From NCBI GenBank assembly GCA_965277615.1, contig CBDIDG010000006.1, positions 806,001 through 870,000 on the forward strand: 64,000 nt of DNA, read 5' to 3'. Origin of the DNA: Bog-532 sp965277615. GTDB taxonomy: Bacteria; Actinomycetota; Actinomycetes; Streptosporangiales; Streptosporangiaceae. Below, piece after piece: positions 1 to 8,320 of the stretch (the stretch's first letter is position 1; the number at the start of each line of letters is the position of its first letter). The translations under genes were made by a program, and so were the position numbers. The notes under the pieces were generated by a model, which searched no databases, was not told the origin of the DNA, and worked only from the letters and a program-made list of their open reading frames with translations.

Positions 1-1554
1 CTCGCGCGACAGCGTGTGGTACCCGGTGGCCAGCACGATCAGCGAGGCCTCCCGGATCTCACCCGACCGCAGTTCGACGCCGTCCGGCACGACCCGGGCG
101 ACCTCGTCGTACTGCAGCAGCCCGACCTTGCCGTCGATGATGAGTTCGGAGCAGCCGACGTTGAGGTAGTGCCCACCGCCGGACCGGAAGTACTTCATCC
201 CGTATCCGGTCTCGTCCTCGCCGTAGTCGGTACGGAAGCCGGCGGCGTTCAGGCCGGCGATCAGGTCGCGATCGATCTCGCGGACCCGGCGGGTCATGGC
301 CTGAGCCGACTCGATGGCCGCCGGTCCCGGGTTGGCGATGTTGATGAGATCGCAGACCTCGGTCGGCCAGCCCTGCCCGTACAGCGAAAACATCAGCAGC
401 GAGGCGGGATTGTGGCTGACCACCGTGATCGAGCCGCGCTGCACCATGGTCACCCGGCCCCCGGCTGCCTGGAGGTCCTGGGCGATGTCGCTGCCGCTGT
501 TGCTCACGCCAAAGACGACCGCGTTCTGGCCGCGGAAGCCCTCCGCGCCGGTGAACTCGCTGGAATGCAGCACCTGACCACGGAAGTCGGCCAGTCCGGG
601 GATCTGCGCCCGTCGCGGCGCCCCGCTGACGCCGGTGGCCATCACGATCTGCCGCGGGCGCAGGGTCCGGGCCGAGCCGCGGCCGGTTTCGACCTCGGCG
701 GTCCACCGCTGGGCCCCGGCGTCCCAGGTCGCGCCGCGGAACCTGGCCGCCGTCCAGACGTTGAGGTCGAGCGCCTCCGCGTAGTGCTCCAGCCAGGACG
801 CCATCTGATCCTTGGACAGGTACGCGGGCGAGGTGGCCGGGAACGGGAGGTACGGCAGGTGGCTCAGGTTGACGTCGTTGTGCAGCCAGAGACTGTGGTA
901 CCGGTTACGCCAGTTGTCGCCGACTCGCGGGCTGCCCTCGAGCACCAGGGCATCGATGTCCAGCGCCCGCAGGCGGGCGGCCAGGGTCAGGCCGGCCTGT
1001 CCGGCGCCGACGATCAGGACGGCCGGCTCGCGGTCGGCGTAGCTCAGCTCGGCCTGCCGCTGATCCTGCCAGTTCGGTGCGCCGAAGTGGGCCCTGAAGT
1101 CGTCGTTGTTCGGCCGCTGGGCCCCCTGCCGTTCCGGGCGAAGCCGCAGGTTCTTCAGCGCCGTCAGCATGGTCCATGCTCGCGGCGCGCCGTCGGCCAG
1201 GCCGAGGCGCACGACACCCTCACCGTCACCGGCATCGGTCTCGAAATCGAACAGCACCTCAATGACCTGCCGGTCGGCCCGCCGGGTCAGGGTCGGCGGC
1301 CAGGTTGCGCTGGCCCGGATGCTCGCGGGGGAGATGTGCTTGATGCCGCGCTCGAGCATCCCGGTGATAGCTGCCTGGCCGCTGACGCTGCGGATGTCTC
1401 CCGTCAGCGCCACGATGTCGCGCCACGACGCGTCCGGGCCGAACAACTCGCCCGCCCCGCTGGTGTCGCCCGCTTCGATGAGCCGGGCCAGATCGGCCAG
1501 CCAGCCGGAGGCGGCTGCCGCGATGGAGCCGGGATCGGCCGGTTCGCTCAGCAC
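1..1554 (-). CDS. Flavin-containing monooxygenase with N-terminal SnoaL-like domain (3' end cut by window)
   Basis: The reading frame is open from a GTG at 1554 to the window edge, giving 518 codons and no stop, so the C-terminus is missing. An AGGAG lies 9 bases before the GTG. An ATG further upstream (1636) is in another frame and was rejected. Residues about 1-130 look like a SnoaL/NTF2-type domain. A flavin monooxygenase follows: FAD Rossmann motif GAGQAG at 183-188, an FxGxxxHxxxF segment near 324-334 (the family fingerprint usually ends in W or Y), and a second nucleotide motif GVSNSGSD near 349. Family members use NAD(P)H and O2 to oxygenate small organic substrates or act as Baeyer-Villiger enzymes; the substrate here is unknown. 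The gene is divergent from the PPOX gene at 1650. Confidence 0.88.
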   Translation of the reverse strand, partial: MLSEPADPGSIAAAASGWLADLARLIEAGDTSGAGELFGPDASWRDIVALTGDIRSVSGQAAITGMLERGIKHISPASIRASATWPPTLTRRADRQVIEVLFDFETDAGDGEGVVRLGLADGAPRAWTMLTALKNLRLRPERQGAQRPNNDDFRAHFGAPNWQDQRQAELSYADREPAVLIVGAGQAGLTLAARLRALDIDALVLEGSPRVGDNWRNRYHSLWLHNDVNLSHLPYLPFPATSPAYLSKDQMASWLEHYAEALDLNVWTAARFRGATWDAGAQRWTAEVETGRGSARTLRPRQIVMATGVSGAPRRAQIPGLADFRGQVLHSSEFTGAEGFRGQNAVVFGVSNSGSDIAQDLQAAGGRVTMVQRGSITVVSHNPASLLMFSLYGQGWPTEVCDLINIANPGPAAIESAQAMTRRVREIDRDLIAGLNAAGFRTDYGEDETGYGMKYFRSGGGHYLNVGCSELIIDGKVGLLQYDEVARVVPDGVELRSGEIREASLIVLATGYHTLSRE

Positions 1555-1649
1555 CGCGGGCTGCTCCTGGGGGTAGTCGTAGCGTGAGGCGTGATCTGCT
1601 AAGTTCAAGTATATAAAACATTGAATCAATTGCCATAGGCGGTCATTGC

Positions 1650-2111
1650 ATGAGTGTTCGGCTGTCGCAGGACGAGGCGTGGGAGGTGCTCGAGCATTCC
1701 CACACCGGCATTCTCACCACGCTGAAGGCTGACGGCGCGCCGGTCACGCTCCCGGTCTGGTTCGTGGTCGTTGACCGCACGATCGGCATGATGACGCCGA
1801 GCCGGACCAAGAAGGTGAGCCGGATCCGGCGCGACCCCCGGGCCTCGTTCCTGGTCGAGTCGGGTCAGCGGTGGGCCGAACTGCGGGCGGTTTACCTCAG
1901 CGGGTTGGTGGAGGAACTCGGGGACGGTCCGATCAGGGATCGGATCGATGCGCTGCTGGATCAGAAGTACGCGGCGTTCCGTACGGCGCGGTCGGCCATG
2001 CCGAGTGCGACCCAGGACCACTACGCCAACCGGGCCTTTCTCCGGTTTGTGCCTGACCCTCGCATGCTCACCTGGGACAACCGCCGCATAGCGCCGCCAG
2101 AAGACCGATGA
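1650..2111 (+). CDS. PPOX-class (pyridoxamine-phosphate-oxidase-like) F420/flavin-dependent oxidoreductase
   Basis: The 153-residue protein has the split-barrel flavin-binding pattern of actinobacterial PPOX proteins: an N-terminal helix, then HTGILTTLKADGAPVTLPVW, then a strand ending in MTPSRTKKVSRIRRDPRASF. This is a family of small dimers that bind FMN or F420 and reduce diverse substrates; the exact substrate cannot be read from the sequence. Its stop overlaps the start of the enoyl-CoA hydratase gene by 4 bases (ATGA), so the two are probably translationally coupled. Start taken at the ATG at 1650. The short gap to the divergent monooxygenase holds an AT-rich patch around 1610-1635 that may carry both promoters. 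Confidence 0.85.
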   Translation: MSVRLSQDEAWEVLEHSHTGILTTLKADGAPVTLPVWFVVVDRTIGMMTPSRTKKVSRIRRDPRASFLVESGQRWAELRAVYLSGLVEELGDGPIRDRIDALLDQKYAAFRTARSAMPSATQDHYANRAFLRFVPDPRMLTWDNRRIAPPEDR

Positions 2112-2875
2112 ACGAGCTGGTGGTCGAGGACGCCGGAGGCGTGCGGACGATCACGTTCAACCGCCCGTCAGTCAAGAATGCGCTGACCCTGGGCATGCGC
2201 CAGGAGTTCTGCCGGGTGATCGACGCCGCCGATCGCGACCCGTCGGTGCGCGCGATCATCATCACCGGCACCGATCCTGTGTTTACGGCAGGGGTCGATT
2301 TCAAGGAGCGCGACCCGTCGTTCGACCCGCGCCAGCGTCAGTTCACGGTCAACCCCGGCCGGGCCCTGCGCGCCATCCAGACCCCGTCCGTCTGCGCCGT
2401 CAACGGCGCCTGCATTTCCGGCGGGCTCGAGATCGCCCTCAGCGCTACGTTCGCCGTCGCGTCCGAGCGGGCCCGTTTCGCCGACACTCACGCCCGGCTG
2501 GATGTCGTGCCGGCCTGGGGGCTCACCGCTCTGCTACCCCGGGCGGTAGGGCTGCGCCAGGCCCGGGAGATGTCGCTGACCGGGAACTTTGTCGACGCGA
2601 CGGAGGCGCTGCGGATCGGCCTGGTCAACCACGTGCTGCCCCACGACCAGTTGCTCTCCTTCACCAAGGAACTGGTCCAGCAGTTCACCGGGTCGGCCGC
2701 CGGGCGGGAAGTGCTCGGCCTCTACGATCAGGGATCCGACCTGAGCCTCAACGCTGCGCTCGCCCTCGAAACGGCCCACGTCGCTCACGGCCGCCCGTTC
2801 GACGCCGATGCGTTCGACGCTCACGGCCGCGCCACCTCCGCCCGCCCACGGCCGAACGGCCCGGCCGGCCAGTAG
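2108..2875 (+). CDS. Enoyl-CoA hydratase/isomerase family protein
   Basis: This is a 255-residue crotonase-fold protein. It opens with the usual VRTITFNRPSVKNALTLGM segment and carries the oxyanion-hole regions FTAGVDFKE (about 60-68) and NGACISGGLEIAL (about 98-110). At the position where true hydratases have a second catalytic glutamate the region reads HARLDVVPAWGL, so it may be an isomerase, hydrolase or a diverged hydratase. It is coupled to the PPOX gene by a 4-base overlap. The last 15 residues are rich in R, P and A and look disordered. A role in acyl-CoA breakdown is likely; the substrate is unknown. Confidence 0.88.
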   Translation: MNELVVEDAGGVRTITFNRPSVKNALTLGMRQEFCRVIDAADRDPSVRAIIITGTDPVFTAGVDFKERDPSFDPRQRQFTVNPGRALRAIQTPSVCAVNGACISGGLEIALSATFAVASERARFADTHARLDVVPAWGLTALLPRAVGLRQAREMSLTGNFVDATEALRIGLVNHVLPHDQLLSFTKELVQQFTGSAAGREVLGLYDQGSDLSLNAALALETAHVAHGRPFDADAFDAHGRATSARPRPNGPAGQ

Positions 2876-2927
2876 GCGATAACGTCACCACTGGTCTGAC
2901 GACGGCGGGCTGGCGCGATTCTCGAAT

Positions 2928-2949
2928 GTAATATCATCTATCAGATTAT
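2928..2949. promoter_or_regulatory. Imperfect palindrome, candidate GntR operator
   Basis: GTAATATCAT (2928-2937) and ATCAGATTAT (2940-2949) form an inverted repeat with 7 of 10 positions matching and a 2-base centre, in an AT-rich island just before the GntR gene. FCD-type GntR regulators often bind such sites in their own promoters. The site overlaps an upstream in-frame ATG at 2948, which supports the later start at 2996. Confidence 0.45.
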
Positions 2950-2995
2950 GGTCGGCGCTTCTTGGCGGGTAGCTCGCCGCAGGAAGGGGCACGAG

Positions 2996-3682
2996 ATGGC
3001 TATGGTCCCATCTGCCGTCGGCGGAAGATCGATCCGGACCAACCTCAAGGATGTGGTCGCTGACCACATCCGCAACCTGATTTTTTCGGGACAGCTGAGG
3101 CCGGGACAGAAGGTCGATCAGGACGAGATCGCCGAGGTGCTCGGCGTCAGCAAGCTTCCGGTGCGTGAAGCACTCATTGTGCTCGAAAACGAGGCGCTGG
3201 TGCGCGGTGTGCCGCGCCGGGGCGTGTTCGTCGCCCCTCTTACGCCGGACGACGTCTTCGACCACTATGAGATCTACGGAATGGTTGAGGGTATTGCCGC
3301 CCGCCGTGCCGCCCAGAACCTGACCGATGCGGAACTGGAGAAGCTGGCCGAGATCACCGCGCAGATGCACAAGGACGACGTGCCGGAGCGGCAGGAGAAG
3401 CTCAACTACGAGTTTCACCGGACCATCAACATCGCGGGGGGTACGCCCAAGCTGCTGACCGTGCTGCACGCGCTGTCCAAAACGATGCCGGCCCGCTTTT
3501 TTGAGATCGCGGGTGGCTGGGCCGAGGTCGCGGGGGACCAGCACCGGCAGATCGAGGCGGCGTTGCGGATCCGCGACGGTGCCGCGGCCGAGCAAGCGAT
3601 GTACGAGCACATCCTGTCGGGTGGCGAGTACGCCGTGAAAATGCTGCGCGAGTCCGGTTTCTGGAACACCGGCGCCGAGTAA
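2996..3682 (+). CDS. GntR-family transcriptional regulator (FCD domain)
   Basis: A winged HTH lies at about residues 10-80 (VVADHIRNLIFSGQLRPGQK, then DEIAEVLGVSKLPVREAL and RRGVFVAPL). An all-helical FCD effector domain fills about 85-220, with typical D, H and H metal-type positions (NYEFHRTIN; DQHRQIEAAL). Such proteins are usually repressors released by small organic acids. The start was set at 2996 because AGGAAGGGG sits 5 bases upstream; a longer frame from 2948 would overlap the candidate operator. Its target may be itself, the upstream acyl-CoA genes or the convergent PEPCK gene; the sequence does not decide. Confidence 0.88.
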   Translation: MAMVPSAVGGRSIRTNLKDVVADHIRNLIFSGQLRPGQKVDQDEIAEVLGVSKLPVREALIVLENEALVRGVPRRGVFVAPLTPDDVFDHYEIYGMVEGIAARRAAQNLTDAELEKLAEITAQMHKDDVPERQEKLNYEFHRTINIAGGTPKLLTVLHALSKTMPARFFEIAGGWAEVAGDQHRQIEAALRIRDGAAAEQAMYEHILSGGEYAVKMLRESGFWNTGAE

Positions 3683-3684
3683 TC

Positions 3685-3715
3685 GCGGACCGGTGCAATC
3701 TGCGCACCGGCCCGC
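3685..3715. terminator. Hairpin terminator between convergent gntR-type gene and pckG
   Basis: GCGGACCGGTGC (3685-3696) pairs with GCACCGGCCCGC (3704-3715) over a 7-base loop, with one mismatch in 12. It occupies the 47-base gap between two convergent genes, so it can serve both strands. No clear U tract follows, which is common in high-GC actinobacteria. Confidence 0.6.
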
Positions 3716-3729
3716 GGCGGCCTGGCTTG

Positions 3730-5562
3730 CTATTCGCCGAGAGCCTTGGCCACGCGGCGGTGGGCCACCCAGATCTCCTCGGGGAGGTTGGCGAACTGCT
3801 CGAGGTGCGCCTGGCGGAAGCCGATCTCCTCCCGCCACCGGTCGACGTCGATGGTCAGCAGCTTGTCCAGATCGGCCGGGTCGATGTCGAGGCCGTTGGT
3901 GTCGAGCTCGTCCTTGGCCGGCAGGATGCCGACCGGGGACTCGACCCCGGTCACCTCGCCGTCGCGCAGCTGCATCAGCCACAGCAACGCGCGCAGGTTC
4001 TCCCGGTAACCGGGCCACAGGAAGTGACCGTCTTCGGCGTCCCGCTGGAACCAGTTGACGTGGGCGAAGATGGGCTGGTTGGTGCACGCGCCGATGATGG
4101 CGAGCCAGTGCGCGGCGTAGGGGCCCTCGGGGTAGGACATGAACGGGCGCATCGACATTGGGTCGTAGCGAAGCTGCCCGTCGAGGCCGTCGGCCGCGAA
4201 GGTGGCCTCGGCCCCAAGCGTGAGCCCGTCGTAGACACCCTCGGCGACGTCGGTGATGGCCCGGATCAGCGGCTCGCGGTCCCGGGTGCGGCCGCCGAAG
4301 ATGATGCCATCGATCGGCACGCCGGCGGCCGTGTCGAAGTCGGCCGCGATGTTGGGCACGTTGGTCAGGGTGGTGGTGAACCGGCTGTTCGGGTGGGCCC
4401 AGGGCTCGTTCTTCTCCGCCTCGGAGCGGCCCGCGATCGGCTGGCCCTTCCAGTCCAGCCAGCCCTCGAGGTCCTCGGGCGGGTTGGGGGTCTTGCCTTC
4501 GAACCAGACTTCCTGGGTCTTCTCGTTGTAAGCGACGTTGGTGAAGATGGCCCGGGTACCCGGCGCGATGGCGTCGAGTGCGGTCGGGTTGGTCTTCTCG
4601 TTGGTGTCCTTGGCCACGCCGAACACGCCGAACTCGGGGTTCATGCCCCACAAGCGGCCGTCCTCGCCGACCCACATCCAGGCGATGTCATCACCGTAGA
4701 ACTCGACGTGGTAGCGGTCGCCGAGCGCGTCGGGGGAGAGGGTCATAGCCAGGTTGGTCTTGCCCGAGGCACTCGGGAAGCCGCCCGCGATGTGCCACTT
4801 CTTGCCGGTCACCTTGTCCGAGATGCTGAGCAGCATGAACTGCTCAGCCAGGAATTTCCTGGACGCCCAGCCGTCGTAGCTGGCCTGGCGCAGGCCGTGG
4901 GCGATCTTGCCGAGCAGGGCGTTGCCGCCGTAGGAGGAGCCGAAGTGGAGGATGGTCCGCTCGTCGGCCACGGTGACGAAGTAGCGCTTGTCCTCCGGGG
5001 TGCCCTGGCCGAGATTTTCCAGGTCGCCGGTGACGTGCACGGCCCGCACGAAGCTGTCCTGGTCGGCCAGGTTGTTGATGTACTCGACCCCTACCCGGGC
5101 CATCCGGTTCATGTGCAGCGCGACCGTGCGGTTGTCGGTCAGCTCGACACCGGCGGCGTACTGCTCCAGCGGCGACCCGGGCGCCGACATCAGGTAGGGG
5201 ATGACGTACATGGTCTTGCCCTGGGACGCCCCGGTCATCAGCCCGATGAGCTTGGGCTTCATCTCGTCCGAGGGGTACCAGTTGTCGTAGACACCCTGGT
5301 CGGCCGGATCGGCCGTCGCGACGATCGTGCGCGCTTCCGAGCGCGCGGTGTCCTTGTAGTAGCTGCGCGAGTAGTACAGATCCTGGCCCGCCGGCTGGAT
5401 CTCGCCGGCGTCCAGCGCCTCCTGAATCAGCCGGGCGTCGTCGCCGGCCGTCACGACCTCAACGTTGTCCGCGCCAGTGACCCCGGCCCAGTAGCGAACG
5501 TAGTCACGCACGCGATCGTTTTTCAGGTCGGCAGCTTCCAGAATGGCATCAACGTCGGCCAC
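3730..5562 (-). CDS. pckG: Phosphoenolpyruvate carboxykinase (GTP)
   Basis: Converts oxaloacetate and GTP to PEP, CO2 and GDP, the first committed step of gluconeogenesis, in the cytoplasm. The family is recognised by GGFPSASGKTNLAM (kinase P-loop, about residues 255-270), by FGSSYGGNALLGKIAHGLR upstream of it, and by FGGRTRDREPL and WPGYRENLRALLW in the C-terminal half. I chose the GTG at 5562 (610 residues, normal for the family) because GAGAGG lies 9 bases upstream; a TTG at 5586 would add eight residues but overlaps a palindrome. It is convergent with the GntR gene and stands alone as a transcription unit. Confidence 0.95.
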   Translation of the reverse strand: MADVDAILEAADLKNDRVRDYVRYWAGVTGADNVEVVTAGDDARLIQEALDAGEIQPAGQDLYYSRSYYKDTARSEARTIVATADPADQGVYDNWYPSDEMKPKLIGLMTGASQGKTMYVIPYLMSAPGSPLEQYAAGVELTDNRTVALHMNRMARVGVEYINNLADQDSFVRAVHVTGDLENLGQGTPEDKRYFVTVADERTILHFGSSYGGNALLGKIAHGLRQASYDGWASRKFLAEQFMLLSISDKVTGKKWHIAGGFPSASGKTNLAMTLSPDALGDRYHVEFYGDDIAWMWVGEDGRLWGMNPEFGVFGVAKDTNEKTNPTALDAIAPGTRAIFTNVAYNEKTQEVWFEGKTPNPPEDLEGWLDWKGQPIAGRSEAEKNEPWAHPNSRFTTTLTNVPNIAADFDTAAGVPIDGIIFGGRTRDREPLIRAITDVAEGVYDGLTLGAEATFAADGLDGQLRYDPMSMRPFMSYPEGPYAAHWLAIIGACTNQPIFAHVNWFQRDAEDGHFLWPGYRENLRALLWLMQLRDGEVTGVESPVGILPAKDELDTNGLDIDPADLDKLLTIDVDRWREEIGFRQAHLEQFANLPEEIWVAHRRVAKALGE

Positions 5563-5582
5563 GTACTTGGTCCTCTCGATCG

Positions 5583-5600
5583 TCAAGCCCCTGGGCTTGA
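5583..5600. promoter_or_regulatory. Perfect palindrome upstream of pckG
   Basis: TCAAGCCC and GGGCTTGA flank a CT centre, 20-38 bases upstream of the pckG GTG. Its position in the leader or promoter fits an operator or a 5' hairpin controlling PEP carboxykinase. No regulator can be assigned. Confidence 0.45.
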
Positions 5601-5758
5601 GAAATTAACGCTTTATTCATACTGACCGAAGGCCCATAGATATTGCACTAGCGGATCGATCACGCTCATCATGCTTTGGGTCACGGATAGTAATTAGGAC
5701 GTACCCGGCGGGAGTCCGCCAAGGTGGCGGCGACGCAGGTTCCCTATGGTCTAGGCCA

Positions 5759-5965
5759 GTGGACGTGACCTGGGACGACGTGATTTTCGTAACGTTGACG
5801 CTGCAAGCCGGAGCTGCTCGTGCAGGAATTCACAAATCCCGCCCCGGGCCGGCCTCGCCGTCGGCCCGTCGCCGCTTGGCCTGGGTGCTCGCCGCCCGGC
5901 ACGCCACGTTCCTGCTCGGGCTGGTCCTGCTGCTGGCCGCGGCGCTCCTCTCCGCCCGCACCTGA
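5759..5965 (+). CDS. Possible small single-pass membrane protein
   Basis: A 68-codon frame from a GTG. Its second half has strongly GC-biased third positions and encodes an Arg-rich stretch followed by a hydrophobic segment (FLLGLVLLLAAALL) that would form one C-terminal transmembrane helix. The first 25 codons look non-coding, no good ribosome site is visible, and the real start may be further in. I recognise no family. Call made with low confidence. Confidence 0.3.
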   Translation: MDVTWDDVIFVTLTLQAGAARAGIHKSRPGPASPSARRRLAWVLAARHATFLLGLVLLLAAALLSART

Positions 5966-6044
5966 CCCGCCCAGCCGCCCGCTCCGCCACCCCCAGGCAC
6001 CCACGAGCCCAGGCACCCCGCGAGCCCCAGGCTTCCCAATCCCA

Positions 6045-6100
6045 TGTGCAGAATGTGGCATTGCTTACACCCCGCTGTGCACGATGGCGCATTGCCTACA
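6045..6100. repeat. Two direct copies of a 25-base element, 31-base period
   Basis: 6045-6069 and 6076-6100 agree at 20 of 25 positions (TGTGCA, ATG, GCATTGC and TACA blocks conserved). A period of 31 bases is close to three helical turns, as seen for tandem protein-binding sites. There is no adjacent strong gene. Confidence 0.55.
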
Positions 6101-6242
6101 TAAGCGGGCCGCCCCAGTCGCCGGGCGAAGCGTGACCGAAGGGCGACTGGTACACGCAGGGCAGATCGGTCAGCAGTCCCTCGGTGTGCAGCGGAGCGGC
6201 CGCTAGGAGCGTGCCATCGGTCGCTTCGATGGCGAAACACAC
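6096..6242 (-). CDS. Possible 48-residue ORF or remnant of a frameshifted gene
   Basis: From a GTG at 6242 to TAG at 6096 the frame has GC-rich third positions and a plausible composition (ATDGTLLAAAPLHTEGLLTD, then VYQSPFGHASPGDWGG). It is directly preceded by TGA. A second coding-like stretch in another frame lies just upstream (6250-6350), so this could be the 3' part of a broken gene. No family recognised. Confidence 0.28.
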   Translation of the reverse strand: MCFAIEATDGTLLAAAPLHTEGLLTDLPCVYQSPFGHASPGDWGGPLM

Positions 6243-6355
6243 TCAGCGCGGCTTTCACCGGCTCGGTCTCGCGCCGTGCGCGGATCAGCGTCGCCGCGCA
6301 GAGTGCGGCGGCGCCCGCCCGAACTAGCCAGCCGGGCAGCGCCTTACTTCGCGGC

Positions 6356-6589
6356 TTACTTCTTGGCGTCTTGCGCGGCGCGCGCCTTCGCCAGCATCCC
6401 GGAGTTGACCGCCGTGAGCGCCTCGGACAGCCCGGCCAGCAGTGTCCCCAGCTCGACAAGATCGTCCAGGTCAGGGGTAGCGTCCCCGTCTTCCCCGTTG
6501 TCCAGGTGATGCCTGGCTTCCCGGGCCGAGTTGAGCGCCTCGTGCAGAGCGCGGTGCACGGCGATCGTCGTCGAGTCGGTGCTGCTCAT
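6356..6589 (-). CDS. Small helical protein of unknown function
   Basis: A 77-residue protein with GAGGAG 5 bases before its ATG, so translation is well supported. It is predicted mostly helical: an amphipathic N-terminal helix (AVHRALHEALNSAREARHHL), an acidic linker (GEDGDATPDLDD), then LVELGTLLAGLSEALTAVNSGM and a basic tail ending in KK. There is no signal peptide or membrane segment. It is divergent from the acyl-CoA ligase gene at 6703, with about 110 bases between them. I do not recognise a family. Confidence 0.7.
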   Translation of the reverse strand: MSSTDSTTIAVHRALHEALNSAREARHHLDNGEDGDATPDLDDLVELGTLLAGLSEALTAVNSGMLAKARAAQDAKK

Positions 6590-6702
6590 ATGGCTCCTCA
6601 GCGAGTTAAGGGGGTCGTCCTCATGATCACTGACGGTCAGAATACGCAGAACGCGGCCGCACCATGCTCATGACCCAGATCAGCACTCAGTAAGTTACTG
6701 GC

Positions 6703-8307
6703 ATGAGCCGTGGTTTGCCGCCGGTCAGCGATCGCACCCTGCTCGCCGCCTACCTGCGGGCCCTGGCCCGGACGCCGGACGCGGAGGCGCAAGCCGACGA
6801 GGCCGACTCGGTGACGTTCGCGGGCAGCTACGAGCGGTCGCTGCGCCTGGCCGCGGGCTTCGCCGCCGCGGGGATCGGCCCACGCCAGCCGGCCGCCCTG
6901 CTGCTGGACAACTCCCTGGACGCCGCGCACGCCTGGTCCGCCCTGGGGCTCGGCGGCATGGTCGAAGTGCCGGTCAACACCGCCTACAAGGGGCGCTTCC
7001 TGTCCCACGTGCTCAACGACTCCGGCGCCGGGCTGATCGTCATCGACGACGGCTACGCCGACCGGCTGGAGGCCGTGGCGGATCAGCTCACCGCGCTGCG
7101 CACGGTCGCCGTTCGCGGTGACGTTGACCGGGCCGCCGGCCTGCGCGGCCGGTTCCGGGTCATGCCGCTGGCCGAGCTGGAGGAGCACGGCCAGGCGGCG
7201 CCCGCGCCCGCCGACGCGGGCGAGCTCATGGCCTACATGTACACCTCGGGCACGACGGGCGCCTCCAAAGGTGTGCTGATCTCGCACGCGCACGCCTATA
7301 CCTACGCCTCGCGCGAGCACCAGGAGCGGCCCCGCGACGGGGACCGGATCCTGGTGACCCTGCCGCTGTTCCATCTCGCGGGCCAGTGGTACGGCGTCTA
7401 CCAGGCCCTGATCCACGGGCTGCCCGCCTTCATCGCGCCTGGTTTCTCGGTCCGCCGCTACTGGGACACCGTGCGCGCGCAGGGCAGCACGGTCACGGTC
7501 ATGCTTGGCGCGATGGCGGAACTGCTGCAGCAGCAGCCGCCGCGCCCCGACGACGCGGCCAACCCGCTGGAGCTGGCCATCATGGCCCCCCTGGCCAGCA
7601 ACGTGGCGGGCTTTTGCCGTCGCTTCGGGCTGCGGGCCGCCGCGGTCTACGGGATGAGCGAGATCGGCGCCGTACTGGACGGGCCGCCCGAGACGGTCGT
7701 CGGCGGCGAAGCTGGCTTCCCCCGGGCGGAGTACGAGCTGCGGGCGGTCGACGCCGCGGGCCAGGACGCGCCCGTGGGCGAGATCGGTGAGCTGTGGGTG
7801 CGCCCGCAGGACCCTCGGCTGGTGATGCACGGCTACCACAACCTGCCGGACAAGACAGCCGAGACTCTCATCGACGGCTGGGTGCACACCGGCGACGCCT
7901 TCCGGGTCGATGCCGATGGCCGGTTCTTCTTCGCCGACCGGATGAAGGGCGCTCTGCGCCGCCGGGGCGAGAACGTCTCCAGCTTCGAGGTCGAGCGGGT
8001 CATCAATGAATACCCGGGGGTGTTCGAGAGCGCCGTGGTGGGCGTGCCCGCCGAGCTGACCGAAGACGAGATCAAGGCCGTCGTGGTAGCGCAGGAGGGG
8101 CAGCGCGTCGACCCGGTCGAGCTGACCCGTTTCCTGGTCGACCGGCTGCCCTACTTCATGGTGCCCCGCTACCTCGAGTTCGCGGCCGAGCTGCCGAAGA
8201 CGCCGACTCAGAAGGTGCACAAGCACCTGCTGCGGGACCGCGGCGTCGGACCGGACGTCTGGGACCGCGAGGCGGCCGGGATCGTGCTCCGCCGGGCGGC
8301 CCAATGA
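6703..8307 (+). CDS. AMP-forming acyl-CoA ligase (adenylate-forming superfamily)
   Basis: This 534-residue class I adenylating enzyme activates a carboxylic acid as acyl-AMP and then acyl-CoA. The P-loop YTSGTTGASKGV is at 180-191; also present are AVYGMSEIG (A5-type), GWVHTGDAF (A7), a hinge RMKGALRRRGENVSSFEVE, and a C-terminal PKTPTQKVHK with the catalytic lysine. Its overall pattern resembles carnitine/crotonobetaine-CoA ligase-type enzymes. It sits 13 bases upstream of the single-chain acyl-CoA carboxylase, so its product is a candidate carboxylase substrate. A TAAGTT hexamer 7 bases before the ATG looks like a -10 box of a leaderless transcript. Confidence 0.9.
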   Translation: MSRGLPPVSDRTLLAAYLRALARTPDAEAQADEADSVTFAGSYERSLRLAAGFAAAGIGPRQPAALLLDNSLDAAHAWSALGLGGMVEVPVNTAYKGRFLSHVLNDSGAGLIVIDDGYADRLEAVADQLTALRTVAVRGDVDRAAGLRGRFRVMPLAELEEHGQAAPAPADAGELMAYMYTSGTTGASKGVLISHAHAYTYASREHQERPRDGDRILVTLPLFHLAGQWYGVYQALIHGLPAFIAPGFSVRRYWDTVRAQGSTVTVMLGAMAELLQQQPPRPDDAANPLELAIMAPLASNVAGFCRRFGLRAAAVYGMSEIGAVLDGPPETVVGGEAGFPRAEYELRAVDAAGQDAPVGEIGELWVRPQDPRLVMHGYHNLPDKTAETLIDGWVHTGDAFRVDADGRFFFADRMKGALRRRGENVSSFEVERVINEYPGVFESAVVGVPAELTEDEIKAVVVAQEGQRVDPVELTRFLVDRLPYFMVPRYLEFAAELPKTPTQKVHKHLLRDRGVGPDVWDREAAGIVLRRAAQ

Positions 8308-8320
8308 TCCGGGGCCAGGC

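Larger units (their letters stand above)
5601..6355. other. Weakly coding stretch between pckG and the 77-residue gene
   Basis: About 750 bases with no confident gene. It holds the pckG promoter region (AT-rich, 5601-5700), a small hairpin (CCGCC/GGCGG, 5716-5730), a possible small membrane ORF at 5759-5965, a possible 48-codon ORF on the minus strand at 6096-6242, and a direct repeat at 6045-6100. On the minus strand, 6250-6350 has coding-like base use in one frame and 6096-6242 in another, so a decayed or frameshifted gene is possible. Confidence 0.5.

Noticed and set aside
16..1587. 523-codon plus-strand frame over the left-edge monooxygenase
   Set aside because: The minus strand encodes clear FAD and NADP motifs; the plus frame has none.
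2948..2995. Upstream ATG extending the GntR protein by 16 residues
   Set aside because: It overlaps an AT-rich palindrome and lacks a ribosome site; AGGAAGGGG precedes the ATG at 2996.
3727..5625. 632-codon open frame on the plus strand opposite pckG
   Set aside because: It mirrors the PEPCK gene, has no recognisable motif and is a by-product of high GC content.
5759..6206. Overlapping plus-strand frame from a GTG at 5820 with GGAG upstream
   Set aside because: Despite the ribosome-site match, its Pro/Arg/Cys/Trp-rich composition is that of a shadow frame.
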